DNA from: Alentia gelatinosa
Lineage: Eukaryota > Annelida > Polychaeta > Phyllodocida > Polynoidae
NCBI GenBank assembly: GCA_950022655.1
Contig: OX465587.1
Coordinates: 23,687,716 to 23,751,715 of the forward strand
Length of the DNA stretch: 64,000 nt
Reading direction: 5' to 3'
Position 1 is the first letter of the stretch. Each line of letters opens with the position of its first letter. Made by a program: the position numbers and the translations under genes. This document shows, one piece after another, positions 43,140-55,378 of the stretch. The notes beneath the pieces are model-generated. The model was not told where the DNA came from, searched no databases, and saw only the letters and a list, made by a program, of their open reading frames with translations.

Positions 43140-43400
43140 GAAGGATGAATTCAAAATTGCAACGCTATAATTCGAGTGTGTTCTTCGTTGGTCATGCATC
43201 AATACCGCGGCTGGTGCTGACGTCGGATGGTCGCCGCAGACTTCATAAAACGCTGCTCCACTGTGTATCAGGCACATTTGGAGCTGGGTGGTCGCGACCG
43301 ACATTGTTTGATAAACGCAGGCTGTATTTTCGATGCCTCCAATGTTTTAATGGAACACCCGTTTTAGTGGTGCGACTAGCCCTGAATACATGTAGTCGAG
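43140..43400 (+). repeat. Dispersed repeat with coding-like remnant, partner at 18893-19110
   Basis: The frame from 43145 contains LTSDGRRRLHKTL, comparable to LTPDGRRRLNNTL of the partner copy. Flanking DNA also aligns. No domain recognised. Confidence 0.65.
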
Positions 43401-43470
43401 GCAGGGAACTTCTGCAGAAAGTAATAATGACAACATAGATTGATGCCAGGAAATGTTTTCCACGTGCTTA

Positions 43471-43796
43471 TGCCCCAGTCATACTGGCGTAAAAAAACGG
43501 CGTTTTTCCGTGTACGCACGTCTACGTTCTTCTACGCATTTTGAAATCTCAAAATACGCCGCAAAACGCCGCAATACGCGGAGATGCGTAAAGGAAAGTC
43601 GGAATGCGCCGAAAAACGCCACAATGCGTACAGAAGCGTAGATAAGCGTTGATGAACGTTGATGAACGTTGAGAAGCTTACTAAAACGTTTAAGAAAAGC
43701 AAACAAATACGTTCCAAATCCGTAGCTAATACGTGGTCTCCAAGAATTCAAATACGTAGAAGAGACGCCGAATTTAACGCCAGTGCGACTGGGGCA
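43471..43796. mobile_element. Harbinger-like MITE with 20-bp TIRs and TTA target-site duplication
   Basis: TGCCCCAGTCATACTGGCGT at the left end and its complement ACGCCAGTGCGACTGGGGCA at the right match at 18 of 20 positions. TTA directly precedes the left end and follows the right end, the target-site type of PIF/Harbinger elements. Length 326 bp. The inside is rich in TACGC and ACGCCGCAAAACGCCG-like subrepeats and GCGTTGATGAACGTTGATGA. Open frames of 60-90 codons on both strands arise from the low-stop repeat composition. Confidence 0.85.
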
Positions 43797-44319
43797 TTAA
43801 GGGACAATGCATCATGCTCCTTCCATTGATTGATAAACAGTTATATATTTAGCTAAAACGTATTGACGCTCGTAGATAAGGAGAATACATACATAAGCTG
43901 CGATAGCTGGGCCTCTATATATCTGGATGGACAGAAATATTGACCCCGATACATAACACTTCTTTGTTTGGACATATGTTGTTTAATTATGGTTTCATGT
44001 TGTATCCTATGCGGAATGTCCTGGTTTCCTGCCTAATTGGCGTGAAGTCAGATTTCAGGATGTCCAGATACATGTAGTAGGAAATGAAAATTCCCCATGA
44101 AACAAGGACATGATCCAAACCCTAGTACCGGCCGAAACCAGGAGGGCTGAGCACGCAACGGAAATCCAGCACGGTTTGGGACAGTCCCTCTCAAGTTACC
44201 TGTCACTTTGACGGTCAACGTGTAGACTTCTCCCTTGGTATGATGGCTAGAATCCCCCTAGAGCCTCGCATGACGAAATTGTGTGATTTTTCAGTGTAAG
44301 GTCCATTCATTCTTTGTCA

Positions 44320-44628
44320 GTCCCTTTGTTTCTCTCAATCTCTATCATTATCTCTGCCTCTATCTTTTTATCACGTTATTACCCTCTGTCTGTCTCCCTT
44401 CCCCTATTTCTGTCTTCCCTCCCCTTTGTCTCTCTCCCTTTCCCTCTGTCTGCCTCCCCTTTCCTCTGTCTTTCTCCCCTTCACTCTCATTCTCTGCACA
44501 TTTGTCTCCCGCTCTGTATCATTGTCTCTAGATTTGTTTCTCTCCATATACCCCTTTGTTTCTTTCTGTTTCTCTCACTTTTCTGTCCCAGTCTCTCAGT
44601 CTTTGTTTCATTTTCCCTCTCCCTCTCT

Positions 44629-44699
<71 letters not shown>

Positions 44700-44769
44700 T
44701 CTCTCTATCTCTCTCCCTCTGTCTGTCTGTCTGTCTTTGTCTCTCTCTCTGACTCTGTCTCTCTCTCTA

Positions 44770-44813
<44 letters not shown>

Positions 44814-44982
44814 CCCCTCCCCTTCTCCCTTATCTTAATATATTTCACTCGGTTTCTGTATCCCTGTTCTGATTTATTTTTTACACATCATTATTTCACC
44901 TTTCACTCTTCCACTGTCTATCTCCCTCTGTCTCTGTCACTTTGTCTCACCCACTGCCTCTGTCTCTTTACCGTCGTTACCA

Positions 44983-45013
<31 letters not shown>

Positions 45014-45035
45014 TCTCTGTCTCCCTCCCTTCCTA
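44320..45035 (+). repeat. CT-rich low-complexity region with (CT)n microsatellites
   Basis: Long pyrimidine-rich stretch with pure (CT)n runs at about 44631-44695 and 44770-44808 and shorter ones at 44980-45020. It yields Ser/Leu-rich open frames of up to 182 codons in three frames, which are artefacts of the repeat. Confidence 0.97.
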
Positions 45036-46399
45036 TCATTGAGTACCCTTTTTACCGGCCGTCAAACACCTGTCGATCAGGCGGTTTGGAGAAAACAAAG
45101 ATAAGAGAAGGTGACATCAGCACAATAGAGTGGACGGTCACGTGCCGGGGAACACCCCGCCTCCAACTTCCCTCCGTGGTTATATGTGTTGACAATGACA
45201 ACAATAATATGTTAGGCCACGGGATAAATTGCAACACAGTCAAGTGAGAATAATACAATGATAATAAAGGGATCTTCTCTCTGAGGGGACAACCCACTGC
45301 AAGGGACCAACTTCAGGATGGCAGGAAAATCAAGATCCCATTGCGAAAGTGACTTTAATTGGTAGCATATGACAGTCTGTGTGTTTGTAGTTTTTTCGTT
45401 TCAATGGGTCTGTCTAGGATCCGTGGTTGGAAAAAAAAATTGTGGTAGGAGACGGACTCATATACAGATACGCCACGTCTTTTGATATAACATATGACAG
45501 TCTGCTTGGAGCTTTCATGGTGACTAGAAACTTCTCTGATTTCCTTTGGATAATAGAACTTTAGGTATTGAATGTGTTTAAATTCAAACATAGTGGATGC
45601 AATTTACACCCAGGATAGTTAGCAACTCACTCTAGTTGATAGTTCATCTCAGTCACAATGGGGTCTACTATTTCTGGTTTTCACTGCTAGTAGTGATCTA
45701 AATATAAAGCATTGACTGGTGTTGTAAACAAGGGTTTTGAGTGCATATCCTCGTATTTGTCTATTCATAGTTGCTGGTCACTATAAATGTTCTTGGCAGC
45801 AGTAGTCACAATGTTCTGGGCCTTTTCAGAAAATTCCCTACTATGTGTCAGACATAGATACCACGTTAAGAATAGGGTGAGGCGAACGTGGTATTAGTAG
45901 TAGCTTAAAAAAGGAATCCTATATGCTCTGGTTAGTAATGAACCGTTCTTATTTTGTTGTGTTGTAAAGACTTTGGCTATACATTGACATAGAAAATAGC
46001 CAAATAAGGTATGAGTGTATAGATAAAGGAGGTCTCACTCGACTAACACAAAATACGGGAAGGGGAAGGATATGAAAATCAGATCAAGATATATCTGATA
46101 TCCACCCCGATTTTACTGCTATCTTTACAAATCTTATATGTAAATCACTACAAAATACTAGGAAAATAACTGTATAAGTACAGGGAAGAATTTAAAGGTG
46201 CATGTTAATTTAAAGGTGCATGTGAAGGTGAACAAGAATTGCAAGGCCTGTTTATTGAAAACTGTTAAAAGGTAAATCACTACAAAATACATATTCAGTT
46301 GAGTAAAGTGTTATATAAACACGGACAATCTCGAAAAACTGTTTGTGAGAATGAAATCTAATGTATAACCTGGAATATATTACATAGAGATATAGTTGG

Positions 46400-46830
46400 T
46401 TTGAGTGAATGACATCTGTTCAGAGATATTTTTGTCAGAAATACTCACATTGTTCTTTGAATTCGGTGGGTATTTCCGATGAAAATATCGAGGAACGGAT
46501 GGAATATAGTCACACTCACTATGTCTTTTTGTTCTATTATTTTCAATCTACCACCTATTATTATATACAAACAAATCATTAAAAACGTCGTTTTACAACT
46601 GACTGTCTCATGGTCTCTCCCTACAGTAAGGCACATATATATGAATCCCCGAATATTCAACTCAATCGATACTTCATGGGTGATCTGCTACATGCTTGTT
46701 CTGCGATGACGTCACAACGTTGTTATAGAGAGTGAAACCAGGGATTGAAGCAGAGATTAGTGAGCGCAACTGCCACGAAAGAGCTACTGGGAGAGTGAGC
46801 AGTAGTGATGATGCCATAGAGTAACTTTTG
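46400..46830 (+). repeat. Dispersed ~430-bp repeat, fuller copy
   Basis: Order of blocks: CTGTTCAGAGATATTTTTGT, GGTATTTCCGA, AGTCACACTCACTATGTCTT, a middle AAACGTCGTTTTACA, ATGAATCCCCGAATATTCA, GACGTCACAACGTTGTTATA, TTGAAGCAGAGATTAG, GGGAGAGTGAGCAGTA. The same order is found at 52190-52450, with partial copies at 8050-8205 and 16325-16432. Confidence 0.8.
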
Positions 46831-47384
46831 CTCCTAACTCAGGTGTATGTTGGGAGAGGCTATTTTTGTTTCCATTTATTCTAATGTGACAATGTCTGTA
46901 TAGGGCATGTATTTACAAAGCTGAATGTTTACTTTATGGTGATTTCGGTTCATGCGTAGTACTGGGCGATCATATTGTGTATGTATAGTTGTGAATTTGT
47001 TTAATTTTGCTCCACAAATGTCAAGAAGTCACATGGTAAGGAGGGATACAAGGTTAAACTTTTCGTCACACGGAGACAAACAGGATTTGTCCTCCTGGTC
47101 GGTAGTAGTAAGACATTCGCCCATGGGTATATGATGATATAATACATGTCATACATCTTAATCTCGTTATACGTCACACAGGTTACAGGCCACATGTGCT
47201 TTTTATCATATATATTATACCTGTGCAGCATCATACAGGCCATTCCATGTATATGGCACTCCCGGAACTATTGCGTTTAGAGACGTCGAAATAGAGCATC
47301 GATACCGGAAATCATGATTAGAAATGTCTTTTGTACCTTTATGTAATTTGTTGTGTATATGATATAATAAACGCGTTATTATCT

Positions 47385-47505
47385 TCAGAACCAATACTGA
47401 CGAGGAGACGATATGGGACTCGTTCGTGGCCGTCCGGTCTTATGTGTACAAATAAGCCGTAGTCCCATATCGTTGATTCATCTATATTGGTCCTCCGAGG
47501 CCATA
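47385..47505. repeat. Foldback hairpin in GPCR intron 5
   Basis: ACGATATGGGACT at 47409 pairs with AGTCCCATATCGT at 47460; outer GAACCAATACTGACGAGGA pairs imperfectly with the segment ending TATTGGTCCTCCGAGG. Confidence 0.75.
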
Positions 47506-48472
47506 ACTGCTAATTATCACAGATAGCATTCATTCCATGCAGGTCACATGTGTCAAACAGGTCAGATTTGGTAATGATTGTCGAATGTATTATCATCCTG
47601 TAAAATGTCCCAAGTTTCCAGATGAATAAATCATGGGAGTCTAGGAGATATTTAACTTAAAAGCATATCGGACAATTTGCCTTGAAAATTAAAATTCAAC
47701 ACATGACTAACTTAAAAAATGTGGTTTACTGTGATAATTTTTAATCTAGAGATCAATTATATGATGATACATGTATTGCAATAGAATATATACAGATTCT
47801 AAAACATTGTTCATCACATAGTAAAATCCATCTCATTTTCTCAAATCTTTCACAAAATGTATCACATATATAGTACTACATATTTAGATTCTAAACTCAT
47901 CGGTTCCTATCCCTGCATCGGTTTCAAAAGAATTGATTTTTTTTTTTTAGTACGTTTCCTTTATAAATCAATCAAATGAAAATTGGCCTAATTTACCAAT
48001 CGGGTTGGGGCAAATAAGTCACTCATCTGGTATTAGAATAAGGAACTGGTTTGAATTGAGAATAGTCAGGATTTGAAAATCACCAAGTGGAGCTACTGTA
48101 TATTCTAGGATATGCCTTTTCTAAAACAATCAAAATGAACATTTTTTCATGATCTCTGGATATACATGCAATATATTTCTCAATAAATGTATCATATAAA
48201 TTGGTTGGTTAGTATAACTTTTTCACAAAAGAAAAAAACAGTTCTGCATATATATGCAGATCTTCCACTGTATTTGGTATAATATTCAAACAATGATGAT
48301 GACGATGCCGTGGTTTTGTCTTCGTACCCTTCCCAAGGACATATAATAGAAGTTTCCTCCAATCATATCGCGAAAATAGTGTTTTGTTGTTCAATTTGAA
48401 CTCCTATATCAATTATTGTAAGCATCGGGACAGCGCTGCATTGTTAAAGGTGTGGACTGTGTTTTCTTTCAG

Positions 48473-48625
48473 ACTGCTTATGACACCCTGCGAACTCGTT
48501 CCCGCAAGATCTCAGACGGCTCGACCCTGTCGACTGGCACGCCCCCTGTCACCAAGCCTGTGTGTCATGACACACCCATCACTGTGTGGGTGATGCCTCT
48601 TCCGGAGACTCCCAAGAAGTGCTGA
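48473..48625 (+). CDS. GPCR exon 6: cytoplasmic C-terminal tail
   Basis: Acceptor GTGTTTTCTTTCAG, phase 0, residues 403-452, stop TGA at 48623-48625. The tail is basic then Ser/Thr/Pro-rich (TLRTRSRKISDGSTLSTGTP), a likely target for receptor kinases, and ends PETPKKC. After an 11.4-kb intron the link to exon 5 rests on phase, acceptor quality and tail character, so it is less certain than the others. Confidence 0.7.
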   Translation, partial: TAYDTLRTRSRKISDGSTLSTGTPPVTKPVCHDTPITVWVMPLPETPKKC

Positions 48626-50190
48626 GAATTCACAACATTCACGGAACAGAAATAATGTGCACTGCTTCAGCTACAAGCAATGATACATGACAGATAATCA
48701 GATGACACACTCATTATCACTGTGGGTGACGCAACATGATACATGTATTTTCTGAGGCTGATGACTTATCTCAATCCAGGGCGCATGATTCACTGCAGGA
48801 GTAATACAAAGACAGGAGCAGCTATGGGTGCAGCAGTAATCGCATCTACAAAATACTAATCACGGAATTGATGGATGTTGTTATATTTTCAATGAAATAA
48901 TGCGAATATTTTGGTAATATTTTTCAGGCCTATGTAAAACTACATCATAGTGAATTTCACAACTGTTATATAACATTATAATTATTTTGGATTTCAATGG
49001 AGGTGTAATATAATGACGTCACTGTGGATATTGTGAAAAGTGTCAGCGTATTACAGGGGTAAAAATGGTACTGCAACAGTGTATTTCAGGGCGTGTATTT
49101 GGTGTTGTGCAGCGTTGTGGAAGGGTTAAGTGATATTATTATAGTATCTTCCTATGATTAAGGATATATGGCGTCTATAGATACGGTTTCCTTCGTCGTT
49201 TTCGTCTTCATCTTGTTCTAACCATTAGATGCAATGATCAACAATTAGCCTTGCCGTGAAAAACAATTGTCCAAGTGAAAGATTACTTTTTTGACAAAAA
49301 AGTTCTTTCACACGATCACTTTCAACGTTAGTAGACTACCTTTTCTATGCGTGGCGTTGTGATTGCTATATGCACAAAGTAGATCATATGACAGCAAAGA
49401 CATATAATATGATCGAAGGGTAGTGTTATGTATATGTGCTAACAGTATTATGTACTCTCAACGGTAATGATATATGTCGAAATGGCAGTAATATCTTGTT
49501 TATTAGGTGATTCCTTGTGGTTTAAGTGACTGTACGTAGATACATGGACGGTGACAGATGAACCTTTATTTATGACCTGGTAGCAACTCAATTTCAGAAT
49601 TTAGATAACGGTCTGCATCCAAAGTACTCAGTATCTTATTTGAAAAAGAGTTTATCAATTGTATCCTTGATTTGAGTATCAATTCTATCCTTGATTTTCA
49701 ACACGTGATATAGGTGTTCCTGTTGTTATTTCGCGGAGCTATCAATGTCAAATAGAATTGTAATAAATTCAGCAAAGAAATGTCATCATTGCAACTACTT
49801 TAGTTCCATCTAGCTATAGTTTTGTTATAGTAGTTGTCGATAAAGTATTGATTGGTTATCTGTGATCAACTTTTACGAAACGTCCTTGTATTAGATTCAA
49901 GATAATCAACTTCTATATTGATACTCTTTGATATGAATACCCTCTCTGTTATTGTGGGATTCACACGGTGGGATTTACGTACCTCACAGGGTCTTTGTCT
50001 GAGACAAATCTTGCTGAGATTCTGTACTCAAACACAATTTCTTCTTCTGAATTGTAGGGTTTCATTTCTCTGAGACATGTTTTCCTCTACAATTATTAGC
50101 TACATTTACCCCTAAAAAGGAACAGAATCTCATGAATTTTTCAACTCGGTGAGGTACATGAATCCTACCATGTAAATTCCACCTTAAGCC
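48626..50190 (+). other. Presumed 3' UTR and downstream spacer of the receptor gene
   Basis: No coding sequence. The first AATAAA I see downstream of the stop is at 49762-49767, about 1.1 kb away; it is only a candidate polyadenylation signal. Confidence 0.35.
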
Positions 50191-50193
50191 GGA

Positions 50194-50506
50194 TGCCCAT
50201 TTACCGATTTAGGGTTGAACGATTAGTTCCCGAATCGTATAGGAGTCGGTCACCTTGTCGCAAGCAAATTACGTTAACCCTCGCTCGATCCAGACACCGA
50301 TAAAATCGGTGTATTGTCCACTAATCGCTAGGGGAGGGCAAAAACCAAAGAAACCAAGTGTTCACTAATCGCTGGATAGCCTTCCCTAGCTGTCAAACAT
50401 CTACCGACTCCATTAGGATTTGGCTCGGCTGAGACAAATTACCCTCCGTTTGTCGCCGACAAACGTACAAAAATGTTCCGAAATCGGTAGATGGGCATTG
50501 GGCTTT
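50194..50506. mobile_element. Small MITE with ~28-bp terminal inverted repeats
   Basis: GCCGGATGCCCATTTACCGA with TTTAGG at the left is matched by the complement of CCGAAATCGGTAGATGGGCA and TTGGGC at the right. The interior has more inverted pieces (AGGAGTCGGT / ACCGACTCC; CACTAATCGCT twice). No coding capacity; target-site duplication not clear. Confidence 0.75.
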
Positions 50507-51344
50507 ACAGGAAACATGTACCTCTGTATTCGAGAGATCTATGATCGAGCGTTCTCGCAGTGCCTTAACAGGCTTCACAGTGGCGCCCTCTGTGAGTACA
50601 CGTAGTGATGAGCCACCTACCCAGAACTCCAGCCCCTAACCATGCATGTTCAGATATGTGACGAATCCTAGGCTTGGCCGCCCACCTTTGTCTCTGCTTT
50701 GCACCAACTAATGATTTCGTGTCAGCTGAACTCATACCGTCTTGTAGTTCTTCCTCTCAAAGTCAAGTCCTTTTATTATATTTAGTTTCCGAAAGCAGAA
50801 ATACTTACTAAGAATTATTCATAGCTCAAAGGCATATCATACAATTCACAGTGGCGCCACCCGGTAATTTCTAAATAATGTCAATTATTAGTCAAAACTG
50901 GTTTCTTGGGATTAATTCTAATTCTACATGAGTAAATTTAACATTTTGTCCAGTTAATCCAATATCAATAGGCAAAATAGGCCGGTTTGCATTTCCTTGA
51001 TTTACAAATGACATGGGTTTTACTATGTGACAAAAAATACTTTTTAGAATGTCTAAATATTGTATATGAAATTATCATCATATTGATCTATAAATCAAAA
51101 ACTAGCATGGTGACCCCTGATTTTTAAGTTAGATATGTGTTCGACAACACTTGGAGATCATCATATAAAATTTTCAGGAAATTGACATGGGTTTTAATTT
51201 TCAAGTCAAATTGTCCGCTGTGCCTTTAGTAAATTGCTAACCATGTTTAGCTTAATGGTACAGAAAAGGGTCTTTATGTAAAATACTTGGCTACAGCAAT
51301 AGGCCTTTTTCCACTGGCCTGTGTCGCACCTTATCTGGGTGGTT

Positions 51345-51640
51345 ACGCAATGCCTGCGGCCAAACACACCCCTGGCAACGTATACTTTAGCATTGGATCA
51401 CTCAGTATATGAGCGTAATACGTTTATAAGACCCATGTAAATCACTTTCAGAGAAATAACAATGATTTCATCGTATTATATGGCATTCCAGCTCCAATTT
51501 GATGTATCAAACATGCATATCACCTAAATGATACTTTAGATATAACTTAGATAACACAGGGACACCGAAACTGAATACACAAAAATTCATTGGCAGGCCT
51601 AGCTATTATATGTTTATCTTTTTCCATGTTCAAACCAAGA
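51345..51640 (+). repeat. Dispersed ~300-bp repeat, second copy
   Basis: GGTTACGCAATGCCTGCGGC, ATTCCAGCTCCAATTTGATG, AACTTAGATAACACAGGGAC, ACCGAAACTGA and TATCTTTTTCCA follow the order of 32765-33060. Confidence 0.85.
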
Positions 51641-51794
51641 TAATTATCACCTATGAAGTTGAGACAGCCCAGACTCGTTGATACAATACCCTTATTTGTT
51701 CCAACAATTTAGTGTGTCAAAAAACAACACTCTTGCAATCACACCCACCGTTCACACTTTAGCTGTGATTGCTGTATATCTCTATATGAATACC

Positions 51795-51865
51795 GCTGGA
51801 ATCGCGGTGTTTGTCCGAGCGGCCGCGTTACTAGACAGTGCGGCCGCGTTACTAGACAGTGGGCC
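51795..51865 (+). repeat. Short tandem duplication of a NotI-like GC motif
   Basis: GCGGCCGCGTTACTAGACAG with TG occurs twice in succession (about 51820-51862). A rare GC-rich patch in AT-rich surroundings. Confidence 0.8.
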
Positions 51866-52189
51866 GTTAGGTGGCGCTGAACGGCAAGACCCCTATTGGC
51901 AGCCCCTTTTAGGGCAAGAATCCCACGCGTCCCAAAAACATGGAAAGGAAATACACCACGTGGAGGTGACAATTTAAACGATCTGTTTATCAACATGCAA
52001 CCTAGATTGAGAATTGAATGAGCAACATGCTTCTTAGTGATGGCACGATCTGTGCCATGATGGTTAGTCTTGTCGTTAGCAAGACTGGCAACAAACTTTG
52101 GAGGAAAAAACCCAATATACCATCCCACGAGAGTTGGCCTTTTCGACGATAGATATGGTCGCTTGGTATAAAAATATATAGAGACATAG

Positions 52190-52660
52190 TGTGACTATGT
52201 GTAAACTGTTCAGAAATATTTTGGTCGGAAATACTCATCGAGTTCGAAGTATGGATGAACAGCTGTAATTCAGTCACACTCACCATGTCTCTTTATAATT
52301 ATCACATAACGGATTATCATTAAAACAGCCATTTTACAGCTCACTCTTTCATCATCACACCTTACAATAAGGCAATCATGAATCCCCGATCATTCACCTT
52401 CGGTCACAACGTCGTCATGGAGAGTGATAGCAGGGATTGGAGCGGAGTTTAGTAAGCGCATACCCCATACAAGTTCTGCCAGCTGGTCCAGAACTATCGA
52501 CTACCGCAGCAATATTAGCAATAAAGCTAGTAACGGGAAAGTTGTACCTGACATGCCAACTTCAGAAAGAGGTGAAAGAAAGTCATGGATGCGATGCTGG
52601 TCCCTCATGGCCGCCTAATGGTGGTACTCTAGCCAGGAGATGGTAACTTTTCACTTTGGT
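52190..52660 (+). repeat. Dispersed repeat, second fuller copy of the 46400 family
   Basis: Same block order as at 46400-46830 up to GGGATTGGAGCGGAG near 52445; afterwards the sequence diverges or carries an insertion (CAGCTGGTCCAGAAC and onward to 52660). Confidence 0.7.
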
Positions 52661-52720
52661 CGTCTAGTGGGATTTTGAAAGAGATATCTCTACCTCTTTC
52701 ATCTGTCCTAGGTAGTGGTG

Positions 52721-52987
52721 TTTATCCTACCCCTAATAAAAACGCCATAGGCTTAACATGGGATTTGTTTATTCCACGGGTGTGACATAAAGTGTTGTTT
52801 TAAAGTACTGAAAAAATGTGGAAACGGGGTAGGATAAAATCTAGACGCCACTCGTTTGAGTTTGAGCTTATTTATGCCACTCATTTTGTTGGCTCTGTAA
52901 TGTCACTCGTGTTCGACTCGTGAAATTATGGAGCCAACAAAATGCGTGGCATAAATAAACTCAGACTCAAACTCGTGACGTCTCTTG
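52721..52987 (+). mobile_element. MITE with TTTATCCTACCCC ends plus adjoining hairpin, copy B
   Basis: TTTATCCTACCCCTAATAAA at 52721 and CGGGGTAGGATAAA ending 52838 bound the MITE; CCATAGGCTTAACATGGG inside. The adjoining hairpin 52845-52987 has the same stem as copy A (TTATTTATGCCACTCATTTT / its complement). The whole block is the reverse complement of 18001-18279. Confidence 0.88.
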
Positions 52988-53550
52988 ATATTATCCCATA
53001 TGCAATTGATTGAATACAGAGGATGCCATCTTCGGTGAATTTACACTCAACAAGGGACATAGGCTGTTTCCACCATCGGTTCTCTTCCTCCACCGTCAGG
53101 ACTTAAGAAGGGGTCTGAACCTGACCCTTACTCAAATATCATCAGAAGTGGTCATGTGGGTATCTTAATCCTTGCATAAGGCTGAATGGCAGACAGGGGG
53201 GATTGGTTATATGGTACAGTTACCATAGATAACTGACCCTGACGAAGATAAAACCGCCGTTTCCACACACTATAAGTATCAATATTATAAACCTAGTAGA
53301 GCAAGTCTTGTATTTACGTACCGTTGCTTTATGTACGATAAGATTAAAGTATGACAAAGGAGTAGTGTAGTATTCTGTTCGTTTACGGTGTGAACGAACG
53401 TATTCAACAGTCACTTGATATAGAAATGACGGATAGACTACGCCGCCTCGGTGACCCGATTGCCAGTGCTACGGTAGGAACAGCAGAGGCACAGTATACA
53501 TCGAGATACAGGATATATACATCGAAATAACACAAAATTTACCACTCACC

Positions 53551-53606
53551 TTGGCGAGACTTCTAGCGATGCGCTTCACGACGTTGCGCCGTAGCAAAAG
53601 CGTGCC
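53551..53606 (-). CDS. Candidate internal exon of an unidentified minus-strand gene
   Basis: Minus strand: acceptor TTATATTTTGCAG, then 56 nt, then donor CCAAG|GTGAGT. The phase-1 frame reads (G)TLLLRRNVVKRIARSLAK. Both splice sites are strong. The peptide is basic and amphipathic; I do not recognise the protein. It would follow the candidate exon at 55379-55459, whose phase agrees. Confidence 0.4.
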
Positions 53607-53884
53607 TGCAAAATATAACAAAATGTCAAAATGTAAACAAAGACTGAAAAGGAGAACTGAATTGAAAAACAATATTGAGCCATACTTTTGATATACACTG
53701 AAAATGATTTCATGATTTCTACAAATGCGCAACTAAATATGAGTAAATGCGAGTTGTCCGATTGCCTGCTATACCATAGAGGAAGAAGTGGTAATTTTGT
53801 AATTAGATATGGGAGTATTCACTGAAAACATGGGAGAACAGGAAGAAATTTTTTTTCCCGATTGCCAGCGTATCGCACACCTCC

Positions 53885-54304
53885 ATGAGGAAGAGATACG
53901 TAGGACGAGAGGGAACGATTTTTCCAAACAGAGAACAGGAAGAAACTCTAAGCGAAATACCTGTGGTTGATGATAATTTGTGCACAACTACATCAAAAGC
54001 AAAAATATATATAGTATCAACATCCATAAAAAAAACATATACGGATGTAACAGACTTTGATGAATGGCTAAAAATGAAAGGCGAGTACAGAAAAATGGAA
54101 ATTCTACCAGCTGGTCCAGCTGGAAGGATGGGTCTAATTACTAGCTGCAATCTTTATCCAGATTTATTTAAAGCTGTAAACGCTATTGTTGGCATTAACC
54201 CTTCTTGCTCTAATGGAGAACACAAACATCAAACTCTTCAGGATCCTTTTATCAGTGTTGAAGCAAAAGGTCCATGGCAGGCTACAATATTACTTCAATA
54301 CTAA
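53885..54304 (+). CDS. Hypothetical 139-aa ORF
   Basis: Starts MRKRYVGREGTIFP, contains TDFDEWLKMKGEYRK, PAGPAGRMG, and ends EAKGPWQATILLQY. Composition is protein-like and there is no low-complexity cause for the open frame. No domain recognised. It may be an exon or retro-element fragment; a related CAGCTGGTCCAG block occurs at 52477, suggesting repeated DNA. Confidence 0.3.
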   Translation: MRKRYVGREGTIFPNREQEETLSEIPVVDDNLCTTTSKAKIYIVSTSIKKTYTDVTDFDEWLKMKGEYRKMEILPAGPAGRMGLITSCNLYPDLFKAVNAIVGINPSCSNGEHKHQTLQDPFISVEAKGPWQATILLQY

Positions 54305-54862
54305 ACGCCCCCCTAGGATGAGAGATTCCCAGTGCATGGTTTCCAACAGCTAGGAACTAATAATATTTCCATTCACAATGGATGAGTGCGGTTCTCTTAA
54401 AGTACAATAGACTCTCGCATAACGACCACCTCGATAATACAACTATTTACAACCATTATGGCTTAGTCCCAGTCCTTTTCCCTGTATTTCATGTTTAGAT
54501 AACATCAGGTTACATGATATGATTACCTTGCTAATATGTCTACCTAGTCAGTAGAAGAATTTAGTGAGTAGTTGTGGGGGTGGGGGTTGGGGTGGTGAGG
54601 GAGGGTTCGGGGAGGGTTGGTCAATGGTCAGTAAGAGCATGAGGGTGTATAACTGGTCAAACAGGTTTGCTGGCTCTGTGCCATGTAGGGAGTCTGTCCC
54701 ATCAGATATCAGTGTGTCTGAAAATAGTATATTTAGGTCTGTCCCATCAGATTTGAAAATGTAAATATTACAATTAGTCATTATTATCATCTAAATGTTT
54801 CCTGATCTAGTAGTAAATAGCAGTATCCATAACTAAGTGTTTGTTATTCAATGGCAGGATTT

Positions 54863-54998
54863 ATATAATGAATATCTTGTCCCCTAAAAGACTATGAAAT
54901 AAAAGTTCTATTTTCAGGAACCAAGTCAGTAGTGGGGCAGGGGTATGGGCAGACTAGGATACTGGGCACCTGACCATTTTACCAGGCTTTTATAGTTG
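54863..54998 (+). repeat. Direct repeat, copy 1 of 2 (~135 bp)
   Basis: GTCCCCTAAAAGACTATGAA through ACTGGGCACCTGACCATTTT is repeated at 55505-55640 with about nine differences. The copies are 642 bp apart and flank a 66-codon open frame of unknown nature. Confidence 0.92.
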
Positions 54999-55378
54999 GT
55001 GCATGGATAGTGAAAGGTTAGTCTCTTTTCAGTAAGCTGAAAGCCTGTGTGAGCATTCTAACTTCTATGTTTTGTATATGAACGCATTTTCCCGTGCTGA
55101 ACAAAGTTGTTTAGGCTCATGGGTAGACAGAAACCAATGTTCGACTATAAGTGACCAGAGAGGGGATGAAATTGCGACTTTCGTCGAAAGAACCACCAAA
55201 ACCAGGCAGGGGACGGTACTACAAGTCTGAGAAAGATGTAGGCCAACAAAAGAATTCCGGAGCGATGCCCAAGTCATTGGATTTTTATGCCACAGTCTCA
55301 GATACTCAACAAAGGAATATGTTCGCTATTCTAAACGATTTTTTTCTCTAAACGAAGGAAGGCAGGTCTTCAACTTAC

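Larger units (their letters stand above)
5769..48625 (+). other. Class A G-protein-coupled receptor gene, whole span (six coding exons)
   Basis: Exons 5769-6174, 14475-14575, 33569-33754, 35027-35281, 36805-37062 and 48473-48625 join in frame to 452 codons plus stop. All introns are GT-AG: donors GTACGG, GTAAGT, GTGAGC, GTATTG, GTAGGA; phases 1, 0, 0, 0, 0. The product has seven hydrophobic segments, an ERY motif ending TM3, Pro in TM5 and TM6, and a DFVVY version of NPxxY in TM7. It should sit in the plasma membrane and signal through G proteins. The TM3 and TM5 style resembles invertebrate neuropeptide receptors (FMRFamide-receptor-like), but the ligand is unknown. Introns are about 8.3, 19.0, 1.3, 1.5 and 11.4 kb. 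Intron 2 holds an IkB-like gene on the other strand. Confidence 0.85.

Noticed and set aside
43453..43751. 60-90 codon ORFs on both strands
   Set aside because: They lie within the Harbinger-like MITE and result from its TACGC-rich repeats.
44283..45104. Ser/Leu-rich open frames of up to 182 codons
   Set aside because: Translation of a CT-rich low-complexity region; equal openness in three frames and no domain.
54400..54450. Another pogo-type end (TACAATAGACTCTCGCATAA)
   Set aside because: Resembles pogo ends, but no matching opposite end or internal sequence was found nearby.
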